In this document: piece by piece, positions 31,800 through 42,835 of the stretch
How the letters are laid out: the number at the start of each line of letters is the position of its first letter
How positions within the stretch are numbered: position 1 is the first letter of the stretch
Origin: Isoetes taiwanensis
Taxonomy: Eukaryota > Streptophyta > Lycopodiopsida > Isoetales > Isoetaceae
Direction of reading: 5' to 3'
Length of the DNA stretch: 64,000 nt
NCBI GenBank assembly: GCA_021234155.1
Contig: JAJEKV010000051.1
Span: 951,692 to 1,015,691, forward strand
Position numbers and translations under genes: made by a program
Notes under the pieces: model-generated
The model's input: only the letters and a program-made list of their open reading frames with translations
Databases searched by the model: none
Told to the model about the DNA's origin: nothing

Positions 31800-33300
31800 T
31801 GATCAATCTTCAACAAACCTCTGTGGAATATAGTGAAATAGAGAAGTAAATTGTTGAGAATCTAATGAATCTTTCCACCCAATGTTATTGGCCTTAAAAA
31901 TGATGGCTTATATAATCGATCGACTATGAAAAATCATCAAAAAATTTTCTATTTGCAGGAATAGAATATTTAAGAATCTTACTCTAAGAAATTGTTGAGG
32001 TAATGTTTACACAAAGCTTAAGTAATATTTGAACAAAGTTTTAATTAATTATGAGAGAACGTCATAGAATCCCCACACTTAATATGAAAAGTACCGCTTG
32101 CACCCTATTGCTAGACCATAAAATTGTACTTTTGGGGTTGCAGAAGAAGGGCAAACGCTAGGCAAGGTTGTGATATTTGTTGAAAATTGTGGTGTATGAT
32201 GCTCTCTAGCACCTTAATTCCCTAGTTTTGTTAGATCATTCTTAGGTCTTTGTTATCTCAACAAAGGTTTTGTTGATCTCTGTTTTGCTTATTTAGACTA
32301 CTAAATTTGAAATGATCTGGACAATTCCCTCTTTCCTTATGTCAAATCAGGAAGATGGTCGGCCTCGATTTGTTCTAAGACTAGTGTGTTATTACTAAAT
32401 CAAATGTCCAGGCGTAGATGCTAGTCTTCTTAATGTTGGACTTCTCCCAGATATTCATAAACCATAGTTGATAGATCATTGATAGTACAAACAAATGTCT
32501 AGGCATATATGCTGATCGTAATACTCTCGAAGTTTACTCCCAGGTGTTTATAAACTATAGTTGATAGACAGTTCGTTACCTTAGGACCGTTATAGTTACG
32601 GCCACAGTTCATTGGGGCTAAGAGGAGCATGTATAATGGGACCACCATCTTAAGATGAACATGACATGGTAGATGATGGGAGGATTGAATTGTCGGTATA
32701 TGGAAGAGCTTGAGGTATCAAAAGCATAATGGCGAAGGGAATTGGTTGAGAAGACCCAGTGGTAGAGTAATCATAAAGCAAGGATTAGAGCATTGTCAAA
32801 ATTGTAAGGCATGATATTCTGGGGCCTTACAACGCATGTTAATATAGGTAGAGGATTTTATTCCCAGATGTTCGTATAGTTCATGGACACATTTATAGTA
32901 CAAAATGCACCTTCCAACTACAAATAGTGTATAACTATACAGAAATGTCTATCATCGAGTGTTCCTGAGAAAGCCAAAACTAATTCACCGAGGAGTCAAG
33001 GACAAGCTTTTTGTTTGTACATTTGGTGCGATTGTTGAATTTGCCTCGAATAAAATTGGATACGCATCAAGAATAAGACAATAAATGAAGTTCATAAGCG
33101 GATGCATGTAGACTGTTTACCAAATATCTATGCTCATTGTTAGAGGAGATGCAATTTAATTTCGCTGAGCCAAAGACACCTCGAATAAAGTTGTACCCAA
33201 TAGGATTATAGACAAAGTTTGCTTCGTTATCATAGAGTGATCAGATGAAATCTAATTGCAAGTCTCCATCTAATAAACAACGATGAGCTCGATTGAATGG
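31800..33300. other. non-coding stretch
   Basis: Phrases like CCATAGTTGATAGA-CATT-ATAGTACAAA recur near 32.46, 32.55 and 32.89 kb, apparently degraded relatives of the terminus seen at 11.4 and 33.4 kb. Confidence 0.4.
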
Positions 33301-33308
33301 CCATCAAG

Positions 33309-33435
33309 CAAAGGGTTTAGCTTAAAACTTCATGACTTTGGACTGGATGCATGCTACCATTCCTGTCACTCTTAATCTTGGATTTTGTTCCCAGATTTCG
33401 TAAACCATAGTTCATAGACCCATTTAAAGTACAAA
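33309..33435 (+). repeat. dispersed repeat, copy 2
   Basis: Partner of 11304-11430, same orientation. Its last 35 bp form the left arm of the palindrome at 33401-33502. Confidence 0.75.
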
Positions 33436-33502
33436 AACTTGTATATATATATATATATATACAAGTCTTTGTACTATGAATGGGTTACTGAGCTATGGTT
33501 TA
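33401..33502. repeat. 102-bp inverted repeat with (TA)n centre
   Basis: Left arm TAAACCATAGTTCATAGACC... and right arm ...TGAGCTATGGTTTA are complementary with few mismatches and meet in CTTGTATATATA / TATATATACAAG. It looks like two copies of one transposon terminus joined head to head, or a foldback element. Confidence 0.8.
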
Positions 33503-34354
33503 TGAAGACATGGAAATAAAATCTAGGCTTAAACGGATTGGAATACGCTGAAAGAGTCGAATTTAGTGGAATACAAAATCTTAAAGGATCTAGAAGAATC
33601 TTCATAGAACATTAGAGAGTTTAAGGAAATATTAAGATCCCCTTATAATTCTCATTCTTTCAAATTCCATAAAGATTCCAACATTATCTAGAAACATTTG
33701 CATTTGTCACTGTTTTCTTATTCTACATAACCTTGGATTTGTTTTTGAGGCACAGGCATTTCGACACATGTTATATTGCAAAATAACATTCTCACCGACA
33801 AAAGTTTACCTTTTGGGAAGTGGCAATTTCTATACAAAAGATTGTGCACACATTGGGTGGGTTGTTCTTTTTTTAACAACAAAAACGTGTTTTCGTTGCA
33901 TAACAGTTGGCAAGCATTGCCGATCATTCTTTGATCACCTTGTACATGCCGTTCCTATTTGTATTTTCATACGTATATGTACATACGCAAGGGAATGCTC
34001 AAGTATGTGGGGGTGTGAGGTGTATATTTGTGAACCCCAGATCTGGCATATTTGTAGGAATATGCTGAAATCCAATGTCAACATTCTATGTCAATATTAA
34101 GATATTTAAGACATTAAAATGCCATAGCGCTTTCATGTAAAATGTTAGGGTGGTTAAATGTGAAACATGTAATTCTTAAGGTTATAGAAAACATATGCTA
34201 TTTTCAAATATGTGTTACAATTATCTCCACCGTTGAGAAGGAAAAGGGATGTGTCTCAGTAAGCTACTTGGCGAATTGCACCCTACAATGATTTAAGAAT
34301 CTACATCCATGTGTTAAGAGTCAAATGTACGTACGTTGGGAAATATAGATTTGC

Positions 34355-34700
34355 TAAGTTTCTATAAGATTTCTAAGTATACTAACATTCAATTAAGACT
34401 GCCCAATATTCTGAAAAGATTCTATAAGATTCTTCGTGGTTTTCCATGAATCTATCAACATTCCCCAAGATATTGCAAGTATTCCTCAAGATCATACAAA
34501 GATTCATTGCAAGCCACACCCAATGTGAATGATATACCAAGATTTCCTTAAGATCCCCACAATGCTAGAATATGTTCTCCACTTTTTAAGATCCTGGCAA
34601 TGCTTCGAGTTTAAGATTCCTTGAAGGCACATGATGTACATGGTGTCTATTCCATAAACTCCAGATTTCTATGAAGATTTCCCTAGCTTCCTTAAGACTC
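34355..34700 (+). repeat. degenerate AGATTC array
   Basis: Sparse, decayed units (AAGATTCTATAAGATTCTTC) with less regular spacing than the arrays at 22 and 42 kb. Confidence 0.5.
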
Positions 34701-34709
34701 TACAAAGAC

Positions 34710-36530
34710 TCTGCTATTATTACACTACATTTGAAGACGCTATAAATCTGGGGCATGCCCAAAAATCTTGGACGGGGGCTACCCCCGGGCAAAGTTCTTA
34801 GCCACCGTCAGCTCAATGACACATTGACCGAAACATCAAAAGTGAAAAATTATGGTTCTTGGCATAATTTGAGCCGGATTTTGTTTGTGAAGCCGAAACG
34901 GCAAATAAACACTGATTTGGAGCACTATTTGAACTAATTGGCAGCGAAGGGATATGAAGAATTTTAGAGTCTAATCAAAGGTTATTTGAAGTGTTTTAAG
35001 CAAAGCTAGAACTATGCCAATTTAATAGATTTGGAGTAATCGACAGCCTAATCTAGAGATAATTAACAGTTTCTTTTCTTTGCAATCCAACAATTTCTAA
35101 TGTGACAAGCACTGGGCGCTAATGTGATGTTAAAATCTTGGGTCTCCACAACCTTTTATCAATGATTATGCGTTCCTACTCGAATGTACTCGCAAGGCAC
35201 CTTGTTTGCATAGTGTGCACTTCCTTTTTTTAAGCTTTACCACGTTCTTTAAATTAGATTGTTGTCTTTGGTGAAATTAAGCAAGGCCAATGATATTGGA
35301 TGTGACAAAAATTTAAGAGTACAATGATTATTTGGATGCTAGTGCATTAAAACAAAAGACGCTAAATGTTCTTTGCATTTTGGAGTCTTAGATAGTGTCT
35401 TGGATAACCAATTGTTGTGAGTTGTCAGACTAATATTTGATGCATGGGTTTTCTTGAATATATTAAGTTGAAGGAAATCATTGCTTTGTGTTCACAGATA
35501 TAAATCATTGGTATCAACTTGTTTTGTGGATTTGTTTGTTCGATTAGTCAAAGACAACATGAGCTTGGTGCAAAGGCGGTACATATGCTATACATTATAA
35601 TTCCCAAAGTCAGCTATGTGTAAGTCATCTGTCAGCTATGCCATGGTCTTCATCTGTGCTACTTGCCACAGAAATGCCGTCATTTGCAATATCTATCGAT
35701 GCATCCTACCTGTTGTATAAGTATACACTTTTGAAAAGCACAAATCTGAATCAGTATTTTCAACCACATTAGTTACTGAAGCTGGTTGGGTTGCTATGCA
35801 AACAACTAGTCATGCATTCCTTTAAGACGAGATCAAAAACGATAAATTAGATACAGAAAGAAAAAGATAGAAATGCTTCTACATGGCAACACAATACGTT
35901 TCTTTGACTTGCTGCATTGCCAATGAGATTACTTGGTAATACAAACATATGTTGAATGCTCAAGATTTTTATCTATCTTACATAGAAGAAAGCATGAAGG
36001 TCAAGCATTGGCAAGAGCGTTTAGTACGACCAGTGCTACCCATATTGCAGGATTGAATGGGCACAAAGACCAACAGACAATATAAGAACAGTGCACCAAA
36101 GACCAACACACAACATAAGAACACTCTATAAAATATTAATTTTGAAGCTCCAAATCGTAGCCTATTACCCAATTGAAATGATGATACTTCGGAAAATGTT
36201 TACTACGAAGGCATTCAAGGTAACAATATGGGCACGACACTAGTTCTGCTGGCAGATCCCAACAATATACTCTTGTCCCCTATATCTGCCTTCCCAATGT
36301 GCAAAGAAGAAAGAAATTGGACTTCAATGGAACATTGTAAGCATTTGAGGGTGCTCTGGTGTATTTGGGATAAATACTAAGGACTTTAACAGTGAATACT
36401 TGGTATTTGAATACCAACTATGTGCACATAGGCACTAGATATAGACGATTAAACTAATAATATATTTTAAGCTGCGCCTAACATACCAAAGGGCTTACCT
36501 CAAATATGGAATCGAAATAAGGAACAAACA
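34710..36530. other. no confident gene
   Basis: A minus-strand frame near 36.2-36.3 kb reads GRYRGQEYIVGICQQN but could not be bounded. Otherwise nothing recognised. Confidence 0.3.
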
Positions 36531-36537
36531 TTCATAC

Positions 36538-36664
36538 CTTTGATTTTGCTATGATCCAAATTCTTAGGCGCACGTCTTGGTATAAAGTGCTTCATGTGTG
36601 TAACCTTTCCAAAGGGATGAATACGAGCAATTGACCACTGCGCTGCAGTCTTTGATTGGCGTGC
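36538..36664 (-). CDS. well-bounded exon, unrecognised
   Basis: 127 nt from a TAG acceptor to donor TCAAAG/GTATGA. It reads ARQSKTAAQWSIARIHPFGK, VTHMKHFIPRRAPKNLDHSK, IK plus one base. The basic, Trp-containing QWSIARIHPFGKV segment is reminiscent of beta-barrel (OB/CSD-like) RNA-binding domains, but this is only an impression. No partner exon with matching phase was found within 1 kb, so it may be another isolated exon. Confidence 0.4.
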
Positions 36665-36699
36665 CTACAAATTGATATCTCAAATTGGGAATATATATA

Positions 36700-37920
36700 A
36701 ACAGAGCAACAAACTTTCTTTCATATTATTGTTGTTTTCTGCATGCATGCAGGCAGTAACCCATGCGTCAAAAGCCTTTATCTTGCTTTCATAATAGAGC
36801 TGGTAGTATCAAATCTATAAGTCATGGAGCTCGTGCTGCATCTCTGCTGGTAGCTTCGAATGTGGAATTAACCATCTCAGCCCCTTTATTAATTTCATGG
36901 TATTCAATTGGCAAAGTGGCTGCCAGCCAGTCTGTTAAAGCAAACACTTGAAGTTGCCTAGTATCAAAACGGAGATTAGCTCCTCAAAATTCTAGATGCT
37001 GATGAATGGGAATAATCAAGAATGCATTATACCAGCAGGTGTCTTTAAGGGTCTGACATTATGAATCCCACAGTTCGACTGCTAAGCGCCCTAACGCTGC
37101 CGCCAAAAACAGAAACGCGCACTGAGACGGATCGTGGCAAGAAAGCCGGCATTTGTAAAGGAGGAAAGTGCCACGTAAATAGGCGATGTCGATCCGAAAA
37201 AAGAAATCAAATGTTTTAAATAAAAAAAAGAGGGACGAATAGCCAATTACAGAGAGAAAGTTTCGTAAAGAAACGGAGGCGTAAAAGCAAAAGCATTGTA
37301 TTGTTGTTTATGATAATAAAAAAACAACACGGACCACTAAGAAACAAATGACCTCTAATGCATCTAGTGGAGCATTGCTATCTCGACCAATAAAGCAATA
37401 GGTATCACTTGTCAATATAAGATTCTAAAGAGCATAAACAACATCGTTGGATAACATGCGAGGATCGCACTTGGATGATGCAAACACATTCACATCAAGA
37501 CCGAAAGCAAAACACGTAAAAAAATAATAGCACTTGTGGATCTCTTGTGGTGCAACTTGGCGAATCTTTAAAGAAGAGGCCAATGTGGCATAAGATTCTA
37601 TTCCATGAAATAAACAATGTACCTTTGCTTCGATTTGTGCCTCCGTGGTGCATCTCCTCAAAACATTCAATAGCTCAAGACCAATTATTTGCGTATGCCA
37701 CAATAATGAGATTCTGTGTTTGCATTTGTTGGCAGAGCAAAGCTTTAAACAATCCCATCTAAGATCCAATATTTGCTCAAGCAAAGATATTTTCTGCCAA
37801 TGGATTGCCCGCTACAAAAAAACCAAATAATCTTTAGTTCTATGGATCTTGACATCCCACAACGAATGTTCCAATCTTCAGCTGATTTAGAAAATAGCAT
37901 ATGCAAATTATTATTTAGTG
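36700..37920. other. no confident gene
   Basis: Overlapping open frames on both strands at 37.4-37.8 kb show no known motif and no preferred strand. Confidence 0.3.
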
Positions 37921-38017
37921 TCGGGACAAAGCGAAGCAGAAAGAAATCTGACCTGCACTCCATGCCATTAGAGCCCCATGAAGAGCCTGCTGATGGGGTG
38001 CTTTTTGAAGTAAACCA
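37921..38017 (-). repeat. dispersed exon-like repeat, copy 2
   Basis: Minus-strand relative of 7206-7302, sharing CATCAGCAGG, GGCATGGAGTGCAGGT and AGATTTCTTT. The corresponding frame reads PHQQALHGALMAWSA, so reading potential has diverged. Confidence 0.5.
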
Positions 38018-38689
38018 GGCAATAAACCACAGTTTCAGACTATATCTGCGGGATGTGCACATATTCACTTGGCTTGCGTACGTTGGGGAAACAGATGCTT
38101 ATTTGTCTCTTTCCAGTTCCAAAGTATAACTACTTTGAGTTTGCAGAGAAGATTTAAGCGAGGTATGCATTCCAAATCTCTCCAACAACTAGTCTCGCAA
38201 CTCTGCCAATAGATGCAACATAGAGGAATGCAAAAAGGTTACATTGCAAAGAGAGAAGAACAGCCAAACAATTAGGCAATTGGCTACACAATGTATATTG
38301 TCGAATATAACAACTCACTCTTCAAGAATCGCTCTCCAAAGACACATACTTTTATGCGGTCATATGGTTTGCAATGAGACATGAATTTTTCTTGGTGACA
38401 TTTATGGGAAATGTGGTAAAAGCACGGGATGCTAAGCGCATCTGTAAAGGCCATAATAAAGTTTATATAGGTATGCATAGGATAGATCCTAAAAAATCTA
38501 AATTATGTCCATGGACTAAGGCAACAACGGAAGATGGATCGAAGCACAAAGCAAAGAGAGGACTCGAATGAGCCTTAAATTGCAATAATAATAGCTTTTG
38601 TTATGAGATCCCTCAATACTACATGTAATTTAAATGCATACATGAGTAATTTTGTGCACTTAATGTTGTAACACGAGAAAAAAGCTTAC

Positions 38690-38749
38690 TGTTCCTGCAT
38701 TTCCAGTCTTATAAATCCTGTCATCAAGTTTAAGAATACCAACTACAAC
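38690..38749 (-). CDS. isolated 20-codon exon, unrecognised
   Basis: 60 nt, phase 0, between acceptor TTGTACAG and donor GGAACA/GTAAGC. Reads VVVGILKLDDRIYKTGNAGT. It is clean and protein-like but belongs to no family I can name. It lies on the same strand as the IleRS and PPR pieces upstream, without evidence of a shared transcript. Confidence 0.4.
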
Positions 38750-39064
38750 CTGTACAACAAAACCTAATCATAGCATGGCATGATAATCCTAAATAACATA
38801 CTTGAGGCTGTTCAGGCTGTTCTACATAACTGACAACTGCAAATTACAAAAGAGATTTATTTCATGACATAATACATAATGCACAAGACTACAACAACTT
38901 AAATAGCACTTTTTGCATTTATTACCTCGTTTGGTTAAAGAACCCCATTTGGAGGACACATTAAGCATCTCTTAGGCGTCGTTGTTTGAAACTGAAAGTT
39001 GAACAATTTATCAGGACTTTCTTGCAGTATGCACAAAAACTAAAAATGTGAAATACAATCCAGC

Positions 39065-39170
39065 CCTACGGCCAAGTGGTTAGGCACAGGAATCACTTAA
39101 TTTCAATGCCACTAGGGACCAGCTAACATCTTTTAGCTTCACTGCACTTGCAACCTCCTTGCCAGGTTCA
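39065..39170 (+). mobile_element. tRNA-derived SINE remnant
   Basis: An A-box-like CGGCCAAGTGGTTAGGC (about 39069) is followed about 30 bp later by a B-box-like TTCAATGCC (about 39101), the spacing of an RNA polymerase III internal promoter. It does not fold as a complete tRNA, so a tRNA-derived SINE head is more likely. No poly-A tail is visible. Confidence 0.45.
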
Positions 39171-39782
39171 TTTGATGAATACAAAGCTCATCAGCACTGC
39201 AAAACATCAAACATTGTTACAACCATTTCTTATTTTTCCCCGTAAAATATTATTGACATAGGTGTTACCATGTTGGCACCAAAGTATTATCCAGGCCGTA
39301 TAACCTGCAACATGAAAAAAAATGGAGTCTTCAGAGAAACACGTCACCAGATGAACCAGGCTTGCAAATGGCAATGGATTTTGATTCATCACGTTTTTTT
39401 CTAAAGCAACCTCCACAAAGTGGAGAGCAAATTGAGAAATTATTCAGCGAATTGCCATCAAGGAGACTAGCATGGGATTTATTGCTGAACCATTATGCCC
39501 ACACACGCTTTATATAAAAGGGGTCTAAACCTCAACAGACGATATTGAAATACCAGGATGCCAAATCTTTGCAGAGACTGTAATAAGGGCGGTATAATTC
39601 AAAGGGGGGCTCGCTTCACATTTTAGCTATCCAAACCAGAAAAAGAAAACACATAGATAGACATGGATAACTTATCACAGATTAAGTTATGAAGCATATC
39701 TAAAGAAGAGAACAGAAAGCACTGAATAAATCAGCCCTAATGACATTTCCAAAGTTACAAACAGGAATAGCAACATGCTGAC

Positions 39783-39850
39783 CTCACGGGCAATTCCAGC
39801 CTCCACGAGCAATTGATCGGGTCTTAAATCCAGAATAAGTAACACATCAC
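39783..39850 (-). pseudogene. isoleucyl-tRNA synthetase, single isolated exon
   Basis: 68 nt with a textbook acceptor (TTTCTGTTCCACAG) and a GAG/GTCAGC donor. The two leading bases complete a codon, then 22 codons read DVLLILDLRPDQLLVEAGIA and RE. This matches the cytosolic eukaryotic isoleucyl-tRNA synthetase block GxVLxxLDLRPDxxLxEAGxARE in the anticodon-binding region, which is normally followed by VVNRIQKLRKKA. I looked for that next block on the minus strand down to about 39.2 kb and did not find it, nor the catalytic HIGH/KMSKS parts. A lone exon in isolation suggests capture or loss of the rest, although very long introns could hide the remaining exons outside the window. Confidence 0.65.
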
Positions 39851-40545
39851 CTGTGGAACAGAAAGATTTTTCAGGCTTCTAGCTCAAGTAAAGATATTTC
39901 ATATTATGCAATTAAAGCCTACTTGAGACATCTTCTAACACAGTTTGGAATCCAGATTTCTAGCTCAAGTGGCCCTATCTATGTGGAAAGTATAGAAGTA
40001 TGAACTAATAGAAGTACAAAGCATAAACTTGCAAAACGCTTCATCCTAAAATGTAAAGTAATGGAATTCTTCCAGATGCAATCAGCATAAACATAAATTG
40101 TGGCCATCCTATGAAACAGGATGAGTGCAAGAAGCCAAGAGAGCATGGATTCATGGCTGTAAATGGGACCTTCCAATGGTATGCCATCTGCAATGTTTCA
40201 TAAAAACATGCAAAATGTGTTAAGCTGCAAACATATGTAAAACAACTTACCACTAGAATAGTAGTATCCTGCCAACTAGAATGATGAAATGTCACTGAAG
40301 CCGAAAAGCAGAATCATTGCAGAAGAAAATTTTGACGGAGGGCACACCTTGGCAGTAAATCGTCTTCCATAATCAGTTTCTTATTGCCATACTTTCATGG
40401 CAGCAAATCCTCTGCATATTAAGTCAGAACCTGAAGTGCCGTTGCACAAAACAGAGATATTGAAAATGCATCAACTGGGTTTCAAATGTTTTGCAGTTGT
40501 TTGTGTAGCAAAAATAGAGCCAAATGCAACTGGCAAGTTTAGATA

Positions 40546-40847
40546 CTACTTCGAAATATCCATAAGACAAATGAAGGTAATCTTATCTGGTTGTAACGAT
40601 TCTTCTTGCATCTGGTCAAAAAGTTGGAGGGACTTGATAAGTTGTCCGTGACGACCATAAGCTGCAATCATAGCGTTAAAAGATACCACATTGCGCTGGG
40701 GCACTTGCTCAAAAACTTGATTGGCCTCCTCCAAGCTTGCATGTTCTGCATACGCAACAATTAAAGCATTCCATGCAACAACTTCCTTCACAGGCATCTG
40801 TTCAAATATTCTTGTTGCAACATCTAAATTACCATATTTTCCGTATT
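40546..40847 (-). pseudogene. pentatricopeptide repeat protein, truncated
   Basis: After an acceptor-like TTGCAG the frame reads [80 protein letters not shown] and PDKITFICLM before a stop. Two S-type motifs followed by an L/P-type motif are visible, typical of plant PLS-class PPR proteins that bind organelle RNA and often direct C-to-U editing. Such proteins carry 10-20 motifs, usually plus E/DYW domains; only about 2.7 motifs are present, and the reading ends abruptly where the next repeat should start. PPR genes usually have few introns, so exon splitting is a poor explanation. I regard it as a gene fragment. Confidence 0.75.
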
Positions 40848-40849
40848 CT

Positions 40850-41585
40850 GCAATTCATCTTCAGATAATAAATCAGCAAATTCATTTAGAAGCCTTTGGA
40901 CTGCTCGGTTCAAAGCCATAGCTGGCAGCACTTCTGTTTTTAAAAGCTCATGCTTCTGCATACCCTGCATAGAAATTTCACAATGCTTTATTTCTCCTGC
41001 ACAAAACTGAAGCATCCTACAGTGAGAAGAAGCAGGACGTACAAAATTAAAGGAGTCCCATTTTGATGTTTTCTTGGAAGCTATCATATCACCATCACTT
41101 CTCGGTCATCCAATTCCAAGTTAACCCCGTTAGGAGGAACGAACTCCATGAAGCAAATGACGCCTTGTGAAATGGGAAACCACACGATTAGCCCTCAAAA
41201 ACCCACGATACAAGCAAGCCAAATGCAAAACAAGCCAAATGCAAACGGAACAACACGAAACCTGGAAAAGACCTTAAAAGGCCGATTAAACACACTGCTG
41301 GCAATGGGAGCAGAGTTTCCTTCTCTTAATCTAGGCTTAGGCTTGCCGCTGCGTCTCGAAGGGGTGGTAACGCGCCTAGAAAAAAGAACATGATATAAAC
41401 GCTGAAAAAAACCCTGTCAATTCGGCCTGGATATTCACAATGGCCAGACGGATTTTTGACAAAAACACAAGATCCCAATCTTAACTTGGCCAGAGGAGCG
41501 GATCGATCGGTCGGATTTGTAACAGCGGCAGAAAAGATCTACCTCCTCCGTCACCATTGCTGCTCCAATCGACTGAACCCCAAGG
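40850..41585. other. no confident gene
   Basis: A minus-strand frame at 40824-41087 contains [16 protein letters not shown], faintly like the start of Ty3/gypsy pol, without protease or RT motifs. Confidence 0.3.
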
Positions 41586-41589
41586 AAAA

Positions 41590-41905
41590 CCACAGGGGCG
41601 CCATCGGCGTGGAGAAATCGAATTGGGGCTTTTGTTGTGGGCCGTTCATCTCAGAGATGGACGGCCGAGATCAATCTGTACCAATGTTTTGGTACACCAA
41701 CAAGAGGGGTGCTTGGGGAGTTACGAGGTGGCACCATCTGGACCGTCCATCTCAAAAGATGGACGGCCGAGATCAATCTCTACCAAGATTTTGTGGCATA
41801 ATCTCTACACCATTTGAGACTCTACATCATTTGTGGCACCCAATATAATTGTATATATATAAGGATATATATATATACAAGTATTTGTACTATAAGGAGT
41901 GTACG
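41590..41905 (+). mobile_element. palindromic MITE-like element, copy 3
   Basis: Ordered modules: GGGGCTTTTGTTGTGGGCCG, palindrome (about 41640-41666), GAGATCAATCTGTACCAATG, GGAGTTACGAGGTGGCACC, second palindrome (about 41739-41767), GAGATCAATCTCTACCAA, TTTGTGGCACCCAATATAAT, then AT-rich palindromes and TACAAGTATTTGTACTATAA. It immediately precedes a phased array, as copy 2 immediately follows one. Confidence 0.8.
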
Positions 41906-41934
41906 AAGTCGGATGTAGGTACATAGGTTTCCCC

Positions 41935-42835
41935 AAAATCTATTAAAGATTCTCTTGATATTCCCTTAAATTTCTAAAACTTATCTCAAGATTCCTCTAG
42001 ATTGCCCAAGATGCTAGGTAGATTCTCCTAGATTCCATTAGATTCTATGAAGATTCCTCTGCAAGCACACCTAGTGTCAAATATTCTCTTAGATCCTCTT
42101 GGATTTTCTCCTAGATTTCCTAAGATTGCACAAAGATTCCCCTAGATTCTTAAGATTCTATAAAGATTCCCCTAAATTTTTCGAGAATTATCCCAACATG
42201 CCTCTAGATTCCCCAAGATTCTATGTAAATTCATTCAAAATTTCAAGGATTCATTCAAATTTTGTAAAGATTCCCCTATATTCTCAAAGATTTTATGAAG
42301 ATTCCTTTGAATTCTCCGAAATTCTCAAAGATTTTCATGAGATTCCCATAGATTCCCCTAGCTTTCAAAAGGTTGTTTCAAGATTCACCTAGATTCCCCA
42401 TGATTCTATGTAGATATCGATTTCCTTAGATTCTATGAAGATTCCTTTAGGTTCTCCAAAATTTCATCAAGATTCCCCTCGATTATTAAAGATTTTATGA
42501 AGATTCCTTTAGATCCTATGAAGTCCCTTTAGGATCTTCAAGATTTCATCAAGATTCTCCTAGATTCCCAAAGATTCTCTAAAGATTCACATAAATTCCC
42601 CAAGATTATATGTAGATTCTCATAGACTCTCTAAGATCCTAAGAAGATTTCCATAGATGCTCAAATATTCAATGAAGATTCCCTTCGATTCCCTTAGATC
42701 CTTTTGAGATTCCCCTAGATTCCTAAAGATTGCCCCAAGATTCACCTAGATTCTCCACGATTCTATGTAGATTATCTTGGATACCCTTAGATTCTATGAA
42801 GATTCCTCTAGGTTCACAAAGATATAAATTGCCTA
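41935..42835 (+). repeat. phased AGATTC array, about 0.9 kb
   Basis: Same 10-11 bp AGATTC repeat as 22.0-22.9 kb (for example AGATTCTATGAAGATTCCTC). The frame open over 42099-42392 (SPRFYEDSFEF-like repeats) is a translation of the array, not a gene. Confidence 0.9.

Noticed and set aside
39061-39135. Possible tRNA gene
   Set aside because: A- and B-box-like words are present, but no cloverleaf acceptor stem or anticodon arm can be drawn, so it is listed as a SINE remnant.
40824-41087. Ty3/gypsy pol-like phrase [16 protein letters not shown]
   Set aside because: No protease, reverse transcriptase or integrase motif follows, and the continuation is unrelated.
41456-41848. Recurring peptide with GRDQSVP and FWYTNKRGAWG, also at 22.9-23.1 kb
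   Set aside because: Conserved only because the palindromic element is repeated; both strands and other frames are equally open, and copies carry indels incompatible with coding selection.
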